Position numbers and translations under genes: made by a program. DNA of 64,000 nucleotides from Parvibaculum sp039680535 (lineage in GTDB: Bacteria > Pseudomonadota > Alphaproteobacteria > Parvibaculales > Parvibaculaceae), in assembly GCF_039680535.1 (NCBI RefSeq), contig NZ_JBDKSS010000012.1:62001-126000 (forward strand), read 5' to 3'. Below are positions 17,995-27,366 of the stretch, one piece after another (position 1 is the first letter of the stretch; every line of letters begins with the position of its first letter). The notes below the pieces were generated by a model, which saw nothing but the letters and a program-made list of their open reading frames with translations, had not been told where the DNA came from and did no database searches.

Positions 17995-19301
17995 ATATGG
18001 TCAGTCTGGGCTCCAAGGGATTCCAGGGGCGCCCTGTCGCAGCGGGCCGAGCAGGCACGATAGCGGCACTCGATGTCGGGTCGAGCAAGATTTCCTGCTT
18101 CATCGCAAAGATCGAACCGGGGCGCATGGCAAATGGCCACGCGCCCATTCGCGTTATTGGCATCGGCCATCAGGTGTCGCGCGGCATTCGCGCCGGCGCG
18201 CTGGTCGACATGGATGCCGCTGAAGAGGCGATCCGCGTTGCAGTCGATGCGGCGGAGCGCATGGCCGGCGTCACCATCCGCGATGTGGTCGTGGGCGTTT
18301 CCGGCGCCGAACCGAAGAGCCAGACCGTCGGCGTGAAGGCCGCTGTTCCCGGACCCGAGGTTACGGATGGCGACCTCACGCGGCTCATCGGCTATGCGCA
18401 TACGAACTTTCAGCCGGAGGGCCGCGACGTCCTTCACGCGCTGCCCACCAATTACAGCATCGATGGCGCCCGTGGCGTCCGCGATCCGCGCGGCATGTTC
18501 GGCGAGCGGCTGGGCGTCGATGTGCATATGGTCAGCGCGCTGCGCGGGCCACTGCGCAACCTCGAGCTCTGCATCGAGCGCTGCCACCTCTCGGTTGCCG
18601 GCATTGCCGTGAGCCCCTATGCGAGCGGTCTGGCCTGCCTCGTCGAGGACGAAATGGACCTTGGCGTCGCCGTCATCGACATGGGCGGCGGCACGACGTC
18701 TCTCTCGGTCTTTTTCGAAGGTGCGATGGTCTATTGCGATTCCGTGTCTATTGGCGGGAATCACATTACTAATGATATCGCGAGAGGACTTTCGACGCCG
18801 TTGGCTCATGCGGAGCGCATGAAGACGCTTTATGGCAGCGCGCTGGCGAGCCCGTCGGACGAACGAGAGATGATTGATGTGCCCCAGGTGGGTGAGAGCG
18901 ATGCCGATTCGGCGAATCACATTCCGCGGTCGATGCTGACCGGGATCATTCAGCCGCGGCTGGAGGAAACGTTCGAGCTGGTGCGCGACAGGCTCGAGGC
19001 TTCGGGTTACGGACGCCTCGCCGGTCGCCGCGTCGTGCTGACGGGCGGCGCGAGCCAGATGAACGGCGCGCGCGAGCTCGCGAGCCGCATGCTCGACAAG
19101 CAGGTGCGGGTGGGCCAGCCCATCCGGCTCACCGGTCTGGCCGAGGCGACGGGCGGTCCCGCCTTCTCGACCTGCGCCGGTCTGCTGACCTACTCGCAGA
19201 TTTCTCCGCTCGAGACGGCGGGGGGCGAAGGCGAGGGTGAAGGCGCGCCAGGGCGTGGCAGCCTGCGCAAGATCAGCCGTTGGCTGAGGGAGAACTTTTG
19301 A
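17991..19301 (+). CDS. ftsA: Cell division protein FtsA
   Basis: The product is a 436-residue actin-like ATPase that tethers FtsZ to the membrane. The phosphate-1 motif is ALDVGSSKISCFIAKIEPG near residues 25-43. VAVIDMGGGTTSLSVFFEG near 224 is phosphate-2, and RRVVLTGGASQMNGARELA near 345 is the adenosine motif. The C-terminus LRKISRWLRENF is an amphipathic membrane-targeting helix. The stop overlaps a possible small reading frame (TGATG at 19299-19303). Confidence 0.95.
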   Translation: MNMVSLGSKGFQGRPVAAGRAGTIAALDVGSSKISCFIAKIEPGRMANGHAPIRVIGIGHQVSRGIRAGALVDMDAAEEAIRVAVDAAERMAGVTIRDVVVGVSGAEPKSQTVGVKAAVPGPEVTDGDLTRLIGYAHTNFQPEGRDVLHALPTNYSIDGARGVRDPRGMFGERLGVDVHMVSALRGPLRNLELCIERCHLSVAGIAVSPYASGLACLVEDEMDLGVAVIDMGGGTTSLSVFFEGAMVYCDSVSIGGNHITNDIARGLSTPLAHAERMKTLYGSALASPSDEREMIDVPQVGESDADSANHIPRSMLTGIIQPRLEETFELVRDRLEASGYGRLAGRRVVLTGGASQMNGARELASRMLDKQVRVGQPIRLTGLAEATGGPAFSTCAGLLTYSQISPLETAGGEGEGEGAPGRGSLRKISRWLRENF

Positions 19302-19486
19302 TGGGCATGACCGATTTTCAGGCCCAGCGCGAATGCGGGGTACTTGAAGGGGTGAAAAGCCGGTGGCGCTCGGCGCGACGCCTGGGCCGGCTTGCGGCAC
19401 CGCCCGGTCAGGTGGGCGCCGCACCGCCGGCTAGGGCGGAAGCACGGACCCCGACTTTCCCATTTGTTTCGAGGAGGCTGAGATGA
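19301..19486 (+). CDS. Possible 61-codon coupled small ORF between ftsA and ftsZ
   Basis: The ATG at 19301 shares the TGATG of the ftsA stop and sits 8 nt after GAGGGAGA. The frame ends in a TGA at 19484-19486 that overlaps the ftsZ ATG as ATGA. Both junctions therefore look like the other cluster junctions. The predicted peptide is about 61 residues, rich in Arg, Ala, Pro and Gly, with no motif I recognise. About two thirds of codons end in G or C, which looks lower than in the neighbouring genes. It may be chance in the roughly 180-nt spacer. Confidence 0.25.
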   Translation: MGMTDFQAQRECGVLEGVKSRWRSARRLGRLAAPPGQVGAAPPARAEARTPTFPFVSRRLR

Positions 19487-21129
19487 GCATCAAATTGACG
19501 GTACCGCAGGCGAAGGAACTGAAGCCCCGGATCACCGTGTTCGGCGTGGGTGGCGCCGGCGGCAACGCGGTCAACAACATGATCCAGGCAGGGCTCGACG
19601 GCGTCGAGTTCGTTGTCGCCAACACCGATGCGCAGGCGCTGCAGCTCTCGCTGGCCGAGCGGCGCATCCAGCTCGGCGCATCGATCACCGAAGGTCTCGG
19701 CGCCGGTTCGCGGCCCGAAGTCGGTTGCGCGGCAGCCGAGGAAGCGCTCGACGAGATCGTCGAACACATCCAGGGCGCGCATATGGTCTTCATCACTGCC
19801 GGCATGGGCGGCGGCACGGGCACGGGCGCCGCTCCGGTCATTGCGCGCGCCGCGCGGGAGCAGAATGTGCTCACGGTCGGCGTCGTCACGAAGCCCTTCC
19901 AGTTCGAAGGTACGCGCCGCATGCGGCTCGCCGAAGAGGGCATCCGCGAGCTTCAGCAGTATGTCGACACGCTGATCATCATCCCGAATCAGAATCTCTT
20001 CCGCGTCGCGAACGAGAACACGACCTTTGCGGATGCCTTCGCGATGGCCGACCAGGTGCTCCATTCGGGCGTCGCCGGCATCACCGACCTCATGATGAAG
20101 CCGGGTCTCATCAATCTCGACTTCGCGGACGTACGTACCGTGATGAACGAGATGGGCAAGGCCATGATGGGTACGGGCGAGGCGACCGGCGAGAAGCGCG
20201 CCATCGAGGCCGCCGAGGCCGCGATCTCGAACCCGCTGCTCGACGAAGTGTCGATGAAGGGCGCGAAGGGCGTTCTCATCAACATTACCGGCGGCATGGA
20301 CCTCACTCTTTACGAAGTGGATGAAGCCGCGAACCGTATCCGCTCGGAAGTCGATCCCGAAGCTAACATCATCGTCGGCTCGACCTTCGATCCGGCGCTC
20401 GACGGCCGCATGCGCGTCTCCGTCGTCGCCACGGGCATCGAAGTCGCCGAGCGTATGCAGCAGCGTCCGGTCGAAGCGCCCAAGGTTGCGCCGAAAGCTG
20501 TCGCGTCCGTTCAGCCGGCCGCGACCTTCGCGGCGCCGGCGGCTCGTCCGATGCAGCCCGCCGCCGCTGAAGTGGCTCAGACCCGTGCGCTGCCGACGGC
20601 CGATCTCACTTTCGATCAGCCCGAGCCGCAGCAGATTCCGAAGGTCGGCGGCTACGACCTGAACGAGTACGAGGCGGAAGTCATCATTCACAAGCCCGAG
20701 CCGCGCGTGCAGCAGCAGGCGCGTCGCAACGAGCCTGTGGTATCGCCGGCCGCCGTCATTGCCGAGCCGAAGGCTCCCTTCATCCCCAGCGACCTTGACC
20801 GCGTCCAGGCGCCGAAGGAGCAGGGTTTCGTTGGCGATCGCGCGACCATGCCGGTTCAGCACGGCCGCGCTCCCAAGAAGGGGCCGAGCTTCTTTGAACG
20901 GCTGACCGGCGCCGGCCGCCGCCGCGAAGAAGAACCGCAGCAGCCCGTCGCGCCGCGCCGGGAGCCGGCTGTCGCCCGCGATCAGCTCCGCACGCAGACC
21001 CAGGAGCAGGTGAAGCCGCAGCAGGCTGCGCCGACCCTGGCGCCTTCCGCAGAGAGCCGGCTGGTCCAGCCGTCCTATGAAGAAGAGCAGCTTGAAATCC
21101 CGACCTTCCTGAGGCGTCAGGCCAACTGA
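19483..21129 (+). CDS. ftsZ: Cell division GTPase FtsZ
   Basis: The product is a 548-residue tubulin homologue that forms the Z ring. The N-terminal ITVFGVGGAGGNAVNNM and the tubulin signature GMGGGTGTGAAPVIA near residue 108 bind GTP. The globular core ends near residue 320. A long linker of about 200 residues, rich in Pro, Gln and Ala, leads to the conserved C-terminal peptide LEIPTFLRRQ that binds FtsA. Long linkers are common in alphaproteobacterial FtsZ. A strong GAGGAGG ribosome site lies 7 nt before the ATG. A hairpin terminator follows. Confidence 0.97.
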   Translation: MSIKLTVPQAKELKPRITVFGVGGAGGNAVNNMIQAGLDGVEFVVANTDAQALQLSLAERRIQLGASITEGLGAGSRPEVGCAAAEEALDEIVEHIQGAHMVFITAGMGGGTGTGAAPVIARAAREQNVLTVGVVTKPFQFEGTRRMRLAEEGIRELQQYVDTLIIIPNQNLFRVANENTTFADAFAMADQVLHSGVAGITDLMMKPGLINLDFADVRTVMNEMGKAMMGTGEATGEKRAIEAAEAAISNPLLDEVSMKGAKGVLINITGGMDLTLYEVDEAANRIRSEVDPEANIIVGSTFDPALDGRMRVSVVATGIEVAERMQQRPVEAPKVAPKAVASVQPAATFAAPAARPMQPAAAEVAQTRALPTADLTFDQPEPQQIPKVGGYDLNEYEAEVIIHKPEPRVQQQARRNEPVVSPAAVIAEPKAPFIPSDLDRVQAPKEQGFVGDRATMPVQHGRAPKKGPSFFERLTGAGRRREEEPQQPVAPRREPAVARDQLRTQTQEQVKPQQAAPTLAPSAESRLVQPSYEEEQLEIPTFLRRQAN

Positions 21130-21170
21130 CGCCCCGTAAGGGCTGCGCCCGCGGGGGGCGCTTTCGGCAG

Positions 21171-21221
21171 AACCTCGTCCGCTTGGACCGCCGTCCAGAC
21201 GGGCGAGGTTTTGTTATTTAA
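21171..21221 (+). terminator. Rho-independent terminator after ftsZ
   Basis: AACCTCGTCC (21171-21180) pairs with GGGCGAGGTT (21201-21210) with one weak position. The stem is followed directly by a T-rich run, TTGTTATTT. A second GC-rich hairpin lies just before it (about 21132-21162). This closes the mraZ-ftsZ transcript. Confidence 0.7.
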
Positions 21222-21338
21222 ATCAATGGCTTATCGCTCATGTTGCACCGTAACAATCCGTAAGAACTTGTTATTTGTGACGGATTTCTGGCGCTGTTAG
21301 AACCAGCCTAGAAATTCCGGGGGCAAAGGATTCGTAAA

Positions 21339-22334
21339 GTGCGCAAGACCGAATTCGAAACCATCATGCTGGAACAGGCGCGGGCGCATCGTCGCGAGCG
21401 CGCCATCGCTGCTGCCTGCCCCCAGACGACGCTGGCCGCTCCGGTGGTGATCGAAGGTGTGGGACTCCACACCGGCCACATGATCCGGATGGATATGCAC
21501 CCCGCTGGCGCTGGTTTTGGCATTGTCTTCCGCCGCGTTGATATCGACAGCACGGACCGCGCTGCGACGGATATCCCCGCGCGGTTCGATCATGTGGGCG
21601 ACACCACGCTCTCGACGGCGATCCGCAACGAGGCGGGCGCGTCGATCAGCACGGTCGAACATCTGATGGCGGCAATTTCCTTCCTCGGAATCGACAACCT
21701 CCTCATCGAAATCAACGGGCCCGAAATTCCGGTCATGGACGGCAGCTCGCAGGTTTTCATCGAGACGATCGAGGCCGTGGGGCTGAAGTCGCTCGACGCG
21801 CCGCGCCGTGCCATCCGCATCCTGAAGCCGGTCATCGTCGAGGATGGGCTGAAGCGTGCCGCGCTTCTGCCGGGCGAAGGTTTCAAGCTGGCGTTTGAAA
21901 TCGAGTTCGACAATCCCGTCATCGGTCACGAGACAATCGAAGCCGATTTCAACGATCCGTCCTTCAAGGACGAGATTCTGCGCGCCCGTACCTTCGGCTT
22001 CCTGAAGGATGTCGAGGCGATGTGGAAGATGGGGCTTGGCCTCGGCGGATCGCTGGAAAACACGGTCGTGGTCGATGGCGACAAGGTTCTGAACGAAGAG
22101 GGCCTGCGCTTCGCCGATGAATTCGTGCGTCACAAGGTTCTGGACGCGGTGGGCGATCTCGCGCTTTCGGGTGCGCCGCTGATCGGCCGCTACGAGGGTC
22201 TGCGCGCAGGCCATGCGATGAACAATCGCGTGCTGCGGGCTCTCTTTGCCGATGCCTCGGCCTATGAGATCGTGGACCTTGCCTCCGGCGAGCCCGTGGA
22301 TTCGCAGAGGCTTCGGGCCGTCCCGGCCGAGTAA
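21339..22334 (+). CDS. lpxC: UDP-3-O-acyl-N-acetylglucosamine deacetylase
   Basis: The product is a 331-residue zinc amidase that catalyses the committed step of lipid A synthesis. IEGVGLHTGH near residue 43, the zinc-ligand STVEHLMAA near 108, NGPEIPVMDGSSQVF, EFVRHKVLDAVGD and AGHAMNNRVLRAL are all LpxC signatures. The N-terminus is about 25 residues longer than in E. coli. The start is GTG 21339, with AAGGA 8 nt upstream; ATG 21366 is the alternative. Following ftsZ directly is the usual gene order. It appears to have its own promoter region (21222-21338). Confidence 0.94.
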   Translation: MRKTEFETIMLEQARAHRRERAIAAACPQTTLAAPVVIEGVGLHTGHMIRMDMHPAGAGFGIVFRRVDIDSTDRAATDIPARFDHVGDTTLSTAIRNEAGASISTVEHLMAAISFLGIDNLLIEINGPEIPVMDGSSQVFIETIEAVGLKSLDAPRRAIRILKPVIVEDGLKRAALLPGEGFKLAFEIEFDNPVIGHETIEADFNDPSFKDEILRARTFGFLKDVEAMWKMGLGLGGSLENTVVVDGDKVLNEEGLRFADEFVRHKVLDAVGDLALSGAPLIGRYEGLRAGHAMNNRVLRALFADASAYEIVDLASGEPVDSQRLRAVPAE

Positions 22335-22541
22335 GCGGCTTCTCTCAGACATTTCATCCTTGCGACCTCGCCTCGCTATGGTTTCCCGCGCCCGTTTGAG
22401 CTAGAAACGAGCACTGGCCCGGCTGGACGAGGGGGGATCCCACGCTTCGGCAGCCTCCGGACTCGCTTGATCTGGCCTTGTCCCGAAAACTCTTTTCGGG
22501 CAATCCTGCCGGGTGACCGAACGAAATGGATTTTGACCGGC

Positions 22542-23426
22542 ATGCGTGAGGCTCTTCTGAATACCTCGATCTCGCGGATCAATCGGGCGGACGCCCTCGG
22601 CGCATGGATGGGCGGATTGCGCCTCGCGGTCGCCGGCGTGTTTGTCGTCGTCTCCATGGCGCTGCTGGGCGGATGCTCGGGCGATGCCGAATTGCCCTAT
22701 GAGGAGCGGCCGGTCGAGCAGATCTACAACAAGGCCATGGACTACATGGCCGACGAAGATTACGCGAAGGCCGCCAACGAGTTCGAAGAGGTCGAGCGCC
22801 AGCATCCCTATTCGACCTGGGCCCGCCGCGCCACGCTCATGGCCGCCTATGCCGACTACAAGTACAACAATTACGACGCGTCGATCCTGACGGCGCAGCG
22901 CTACATCTCGCTGCATCCCGGCAGCAAGGATGTGGCTTATGCCTATTATCTGATCGCGCTCTGCTACTACGAGCAGATTTCGGACGTTGGCCGCGACCAG
23001 CAGATGACCGAAAATGCGCTTGCTGCGCTCACTGTCCTGTCGGTGCGTTTTCCGCAGAGCGAATATGCGCGCGATGCGCGGCTGAAGCTCGACCTGACGC
23101 GCGACCACCTTGCCGGCAAGGAAATGGAAATCGGCCGCTACTACCTGAAGCGGCGCGAATATATCGCGGCTATCAATCGCTTCCGTGTGGTGATCGAGAA
23201 ATACCAGACGACGACGCACGTGCCCGAGGCGCTGCATCGTCTCGTCGAGGCCTATCTCTCGCTCGGCATTAAGACGGAAGCACAGACCGCGGCGGCGATC
23301 CTCGGCTACAACTATCCGGGCAGCGACTGGTATCAGGACAGCTACGCGCTTCTGGCGGGCCAGGGATTGAAGCCCGAAGAAGACAAGGGTTCCTGGATCA
23401 GCAAGGCCTGGCACACGGTCTTTTAG
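22542..23426 (+). CDS. bamD: Outer-membrane assembly lipoprotein BamD (ComL)
   Basis: The product is a 294-residue TPR lipoprotein of the BAM complex that inserts outer-membrane beta-barrel proteins. A hydrophobic signal segment ends in a lipobox, LGGC, with Cys near residue 45 from this start. TPR repeats begin at IYNKAMDYMADEDYAKAANEFEEV. YSTWARRATLMAAYADYKYNNYDASI is typical of the family. ATG 22608 would give a standard signal length (Cys23) and may be the true start. Neither start has a strong ribosome site. Confidence 0.88.
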   Translation: MREALLNTSISRINRADALGAWMGGLRLAVAGVFVVVSMALLGGCSGDAELPYEERPVEQIYNKAMDYMADEDYAKAANEFEEVERQHPYSTWARRATLMAAYADYKYNNYDASILTAQRYISLHPGSKDVAYAYYLIALCYYEQISDVGRDQQMTENALAALTVLSVRFPQSEYARDARLKLDLTRDHLAGKEMEIGRYYLKRREYIAAINRFRVVIEKYQTTTHVPEALHRLVEAYLSLGIKTEAQTAAAILGYNYPGSDWYQDSYALLAGQGLKPEEDKGSWISKAWHTVF

Positions 23427-23442
23427 TTAGAGGCTCGTCCTC

Positions 23443-25122
23443 ATGCTATCGGCGCTGTCGATCAGAGATATCGTCCTCATCGACCGTCTGGATCTGGCGC
23501 TTGCGCGCGGCCTTTGCGCGCTCACAGGCGAAACCGGTGCGGGTAAGTCCATTCTTCTCGACGCGCTCGGCCTCGCCATCGGTGCGCGGGCCGATGCGGG
23601 CCTTGTCGGCCAGGGCGCAGAGCAGGGCAGCGTCACCGCTGTCTTCGATCTTGCCGCCGACCATCCTGCGCGCGCCATCCTCCGCGAAAACGGCCTCGAC
23701 GCCGAAGGCGACATCATTCTCCGCCGCGTGCAGGCGAAGGACGGGCGCACGCGCGCCTTCGTCAACGATCAGCCGGTGAGCATTGGCCTCCTGCGTCAGG
23801 TGGGCGACGAGCTTGTTGAAATTCACGGCCAGCATGACGAGCGCGGCCTGCTCGATGTCTCGGGCCACCGCGCGGTGCTCGATGCGTTCGGCGGCCTTGA
23901 AGCGAAGGCATCGGAAGTCCGCAAGCTCTGGAGCGCTGCCGCCGAAGCGCGGCTCGCTTATGCGGAGCACGAAGCCTCGCTGGCGAAGGCTCGGGCGGAG
24001 CAGGATTATCTCCGTCACGTCGTTGGTGAGCTGGATGAACTCGCACCGGAGCCGGGCGAGGAAACGAGTCTCGCGGAAGAACGTACGCTGATGATGCATT
24101 CGGAAAAGATCGCCGCCGATCTCGCCGAGGCGCAGGACGCATTGTCAGTAGATGGCGGGCTTGAAGCGCGTCTCAATCAGGCGCTCAGGCGGCTTGCTCG
24201 TGCGGCCGATCAGGCTGGCGGACGTCTCGATGCCGGCATTGCCGCGCTTGATCGCACACTCGTCGAAGCCGCCGACGCGCGCGACGAGATCGAACGCGCC
24301 ATGCGCGCGCTGGAGTTTGATCCCGCGCGGCTTGAACGGGTCGAGACGCGTCTCTTCGCGCTCCGCGCCGCAGGCCGCAAACACAATGTCGCGGTGGACA
24401 ATCTCGCCGCGCTTGCCGATCGCCTGCGCGCGCAACTCACCGAGATCGAGGGCGGCGAAGCGACACTCGCCAGACTGTCGCAGGAAGCGGACGAAGCCCG
24501 CGCCGCTTATATGAGAGCCGCGGAGGTGCTTTCCGCCGCGCGGCGGAAGATCGCCGCGAAGCTCGATCAGGAAGTCGCGCGGGAGTTGAAGCCGCTGAAG
24601 CTCGACAAGGCGACCTTCAAGACCGAGGTCGTGGTGCTGAAGCCGGAAGACGCAGGCCCCGATGGGCTCGACCGTGTTTCCTTCCTCATCTCCACCAATC
24701 CCGGCGCGCCGCTCGGGCCGCTGATCAAGATTGCGTCGGGCGGTGAGCTATCGCGTTTCGTGCTCGCCCTCAAGGTTGCGCTCGCCTCCCGCGGAAGTGC
24801 GCCGACGCTGATCTTCGATGAAGTCGACGCCGGGGTCGGCGGCGCGGTCGCCGAAGCGGTGGGCTTGCGCCTTGCGGAACTTGCCAAAGCCGCGCAAATT
24901 CTCGTCGTGACGCATTCGCCGCAAGTTGCCGCTCGCGCTCAACATCATCTGCGTATCTCCAAGGGCGGAGAGGCGAAGTCGAAGACCGCGAGGGTCGCGA
25001 CCCGCGTCGATGTGCTCGACCGGCAGGAGCGTCGCGAGGAGATTGCCCGAATGCTTGCGGGCTCGACGGTGACGGACGAAGCCCGCGCCGCCGCCGACAG
25101 ACTGATTGAGAGCCACCCGTGA
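23443..25122 (+). CDS. recN: DNA repair protein RecN
   Basis: The product is a 559-residue SMC-like ATPase of double-strand-break repair. Walker A GETGAGKSILLDALGLAIG is near residues 30-48. A central coiled coil rich in Ala, Glu and Arg runs from about 160 to 370. The C-terminal signature IASGGELSRFVLALKVAL and Walker B TLIFDEVDAGVGG precede VVTHSPQVAARA. Length is normal. Its stop overlaps the ligA GTG start (GTGA), so the two genes are translationally coupled. Confidence 0.94.
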   Translation: MLSALSIRDIVLIDRLDLALARGLCALTGETGAGKSILLDALGLAIGARADAGLVGQGAEQGSVTAVFDLAADHPARAILRENGLDAEGDIILRRVQAKDGRTRAFVNDQPVSIGLLRQVGDELVEIHGQHDERGLLDVSGHRAVLDAFGGLEAKASEVRKLWSAAAEARLAYAEHEASLAKARAEQDYLRHVVGELDELAPEPGEETSLAEERTLMMHSEKIAADLAEAQDALSVDGGLEARLNQALRRLARAADQAGGRLDAGIAALDRTLVEAADARDEIERAMRALEFDPARLERVETRLFALRAAGRKHNVAVDNLAALADRLRAQLTEIEGGEATLARLSQEADEARAAYMRAAEVLSAARRKIAAKLDQEVARELKPLKLDKATFKTEVVVLKPEDAGPDGLDRVSFLISTNPGAPLGPLIKIASGGELSRFVLALKVALASRGSAPTLIFDEVDAGVGGAVAEAVGLRLAELAKAAQILVVTHSPQVAARAQHHLRISKGGEAKSKTARVATRVDVLDRQERREEIARMLAGSTVTDEARAAADRLIESHP

Positions 25123-27236
25123 CAGAAAGCGCCAACGATAAACCCGTGGAGAAGCTGACCTTCGAGGAAGCTGCCGCGGAGCTGGAGCGGCTTGCCAAGG
25201 AGATCGCGCATCACGATCAGCTTTACTATCGCAAGGACGCACCGGAAATTTCCGATGCCGCCTATGACGCGCTCCGCAGGCGCAATGACTGGATCGAGAA
25301 GCGTTATCCGGAACTTGTCCGCGAGGACAGCCCTTCGAGGCGCGTAGGCGCCGCGCCATCCGAAGCTTTCGGCAAGGTCGTGCACAAGGTGCCGATGCTG
25401 TCGCTCTCCAACGGCTTCACCGACGAGGACGTCACCGAATTCTGGAACCGCATTCGCCGTTTTCTGAACCTCAAGGATGACGACGTTCTCGAGGTGACCG
25501 CGGAGCCGAAAATCGACGGTCTGTCCGCGGCCTTGCGCTATGAGCATGGACATTTCACGGTTGGCGCGACGCGCGGCGACGGGCGCGAAGGCGAGAACGT
25601 CACCGAAAATCTGAAGACGATCGACGATGTGCCTCAGAAGCTGAAGGGTCGAACCGTTCCTGACGTCTTCGAGGTGCGCGGCGAAGTCTATATGAGCCAC
25701 AAGGATTTCGAGGCGCTGAACGAGCGGCAGGAGAAGGCCGGCAAGCCACGTTTCGCCAATCCGCGCAATGCTGCGGCGGGTTCTCTGCGCCAGCTCGATC
25801 CGAAGGTGACGGCCTCGCGGCCGCTGCGCTATTTCGCCTATGCTTGGGGTGACGCAAGCGAGGTTCCCGCCGATACGCATTCCGGCATGATCGAGCAGTT
25901 CAGGCATTGGGGCTTCGAGGTCAATCCCTTCTTCCGGGTTTGTACGTCGGCGGAGGAATTGCTCGCCTTCTATCACGAGATTGAAGAGAACCGCGCGAAG
26001 CTCGGCTACGACATAGACGGCGTGGTCTACAAGGTGAACCGGCTCGACTGGCAGCAGCGCCTGGGCTTCGTCTCGCGCTCGCCTCGCTGGGCTCTGGCCC
26101 ATAAGTTCCCGGCCGAACAGGCGACGACGGTGCTCGAGGATATCGATATTCAAGTTGGCCGCACCGGCGCGCTGACACCGGTCGCGCGGCTGACGCCGGT
26201 GACAGTCGGCGGCGTCGTGGTTTCCAACGCAACGCTGCACAATGAAGACGAGATCGAGCGCCTCGGCGTGCGTATAGGCGATACCGTCGTCGTGCAGCGC
26301 GCGGGCGACGTCATTCCGCAGATCGTGCGCGTCGTCGAGGACAAGCGGCCGCATAACGCGCGGCACTTCCACTTCCCCGACCGTTGCCCTGCTTGCGGCA
26401 GTCATGCCGTGCGCGAGACGAATGAAAAGACCGGCAAGGTTGACGCCGTGCGCCGCTGCACGGGCGGCCTCATCTGTCCCGCGCAGGCGATGGAACGGCT
26501 ACGGCATTTCGTGTCGCGCAATGCCTTCGATATTGAAGGGCTTGGCGAAAAGCAGATCGCGTCTTTCTACGAAGACGAACTTATCCGCCAGCCCGCCGAT
26601 ATTTTCACGCTGGAAGAGCGCGACAGGAAGAGCTTGAAACGGCTCAAGGATCGCGAGGGCTGGGGCGCGACATCGGTCGCCAATCTGTTCAAGGCTATCG
26701 ACAGCCGCCGCGCCGTCGACCTCGACCGGTTCATCTTTGCGCTGGGGATCCGCCATGTCGGTGAGACCAATGCGCGGCTTTTCGCACGCGCCTATGGAAC
26801 GCTCGAACATTTTGTCGAAGAGATGGAGAAGGCCGCCGACCACGACAGCGACGCATGGCGCGAGCTGATGGCGATTGATGGTGTGGGCGAGGTGCTCGGC
26901 GAGGCCGTCGTGGATTTCTTCGCCGAAAAGCACAATCGCGAGGCGCTCAAGGCATTGCAGAAGGCGGGCGTCACGGCGGTGCCGTTGCCTGCGCAGGAGA
27001 CATCCTCACCCATTGCCGGAAAAACGGTTGTCTTCACCGGCTCTCTCGAACGCATGACGCGCTCGGAAGCGAAGGCGCGTGCGGAGCAGATGGGCGCGAA
27101 GGTCGCGGGTTCGGTTTCTGCGAAGACCGATCTCGTCGTCGCTGGTCCCGGCGCTGGTTCGAAACTCGCCAAGGCAGCCGAACTTGGTATTGAGGTGATT
27201 ACCGAGGACGAATGGATGGAGATGGCGGGCGGGTAG
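25119..27236 (+). CDS. ligA: NAD-dependent DNA ligase
   Basis: The product is a 705-residue ligase that seals nicks in replication and repair. The Ia domain HHDQLYYRKDAPEISDAAYD is at about 31-50. The adenylated Lys131 lies in EPKIDGLSAALRYEHG. The zinc finger CPACG plus CTGGLICPAQ is near 420-450. A helix-hairpin-helix region and a C-terminal BRCT domain (GKTVVFTGSLERMTRSEAK) follow. The start is GTG, overlapping the recN stop. All expected domains are present. Confidence 0.96.
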   Translation: MTESANDKPVEKLTFEEAAAELERLAKEIAHHDQLYYRKDAPEISDAAYDALRRRNDWIEKRYPELVREDSPSRRVGAAPSEAFGKVVHKVPMLSLSNGFTDEDVTEFWNRIRRFLNLKDDDVLEVTAEPKIDGLSAALRYEHGHFTVGATRGDGREGENVTENLKTIDDVPQKLKGRTVPDVFEVRGEVYMSHKDFEALNERQEKAGKPRFANPRNAAAGSLRQLDPKVTASRPLRYFAYAWGDASEVPADTHSGMIEQFRHWGFEVNPFFRVCTSAEELLAFYHEIEENRAKLGYDIDGVVYKVNRLDWQQRLGFVSRSPRWALAHKFPAEQATTVLEDIDIQVGRTGALTPVARLTPVTVGGVVVSNATLHNEDEIERLGVRIGDTVVVQRAGDVIPQIVRVVEDKRPHNARHFHFPDRCPACGSHAVRETNEKTGKVDAVRRCTGGLICPAQAMERLRHFVSRNAFDIEGLGEKQIASFYEDELIRQPADIFTLEERDRKSLKRLKDREGWGATSVANLFKAIDSRRAVDLDRFIFALGIRHVGETNARLFARAYGTLEHFVEEMEKAADHDSDAWRELMAIDGVGEVLGEAVVDFFAEKHNREALKALQKAGVTAVPLPAQETSSPIAGKTVVFTGSLERMTRSEAKARAEQMGAKVAGSVSAKTDLVVAGPGAGSKLAKAAELGIEVITEDEWMEMAGG

Positions 27237-27261
27237 CGCCGCTGCTCTCTTGATCGCCATG

Positions 27262-27347
27262 CGCGGGCTTGACCCGCGTATCCACGTCTTTGTGCCTTCG
27301 TCGCTTAAGGGAAGACGTGGATGGCCCGGTCAAGCCGGGCCATGACG
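27262..27347. repeat. Composite palindromic intergenic repeat, copy 1
   Basis: Two small hairpins flank a larger inverted repeat. CGCGGG/CCCGCG (loop CTTGA) lies at 27262-27278. ATCCACGTCTT (27280-27290) pairs with AAGACGTGGAT (27312-27322). ATGGCCCGG/CCGGGCCAT (loop TCAAG) lies at 27321-27343. It separates convergent ligA and pepP. Related copies occur at 46788, 54604 and 61651. Confidence 0.8.
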
Positions 27348-27366
27348 AATAGATGGTAATCGACGA

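Noticed and set aside
27262..27347. CRISPR-like or terminator reading of the palindromes
   Set aside because: No regular direct repeats with spacers exist, and no T-run follows the hairpins. Similar copies elsewhere show a dispersed repeat family.
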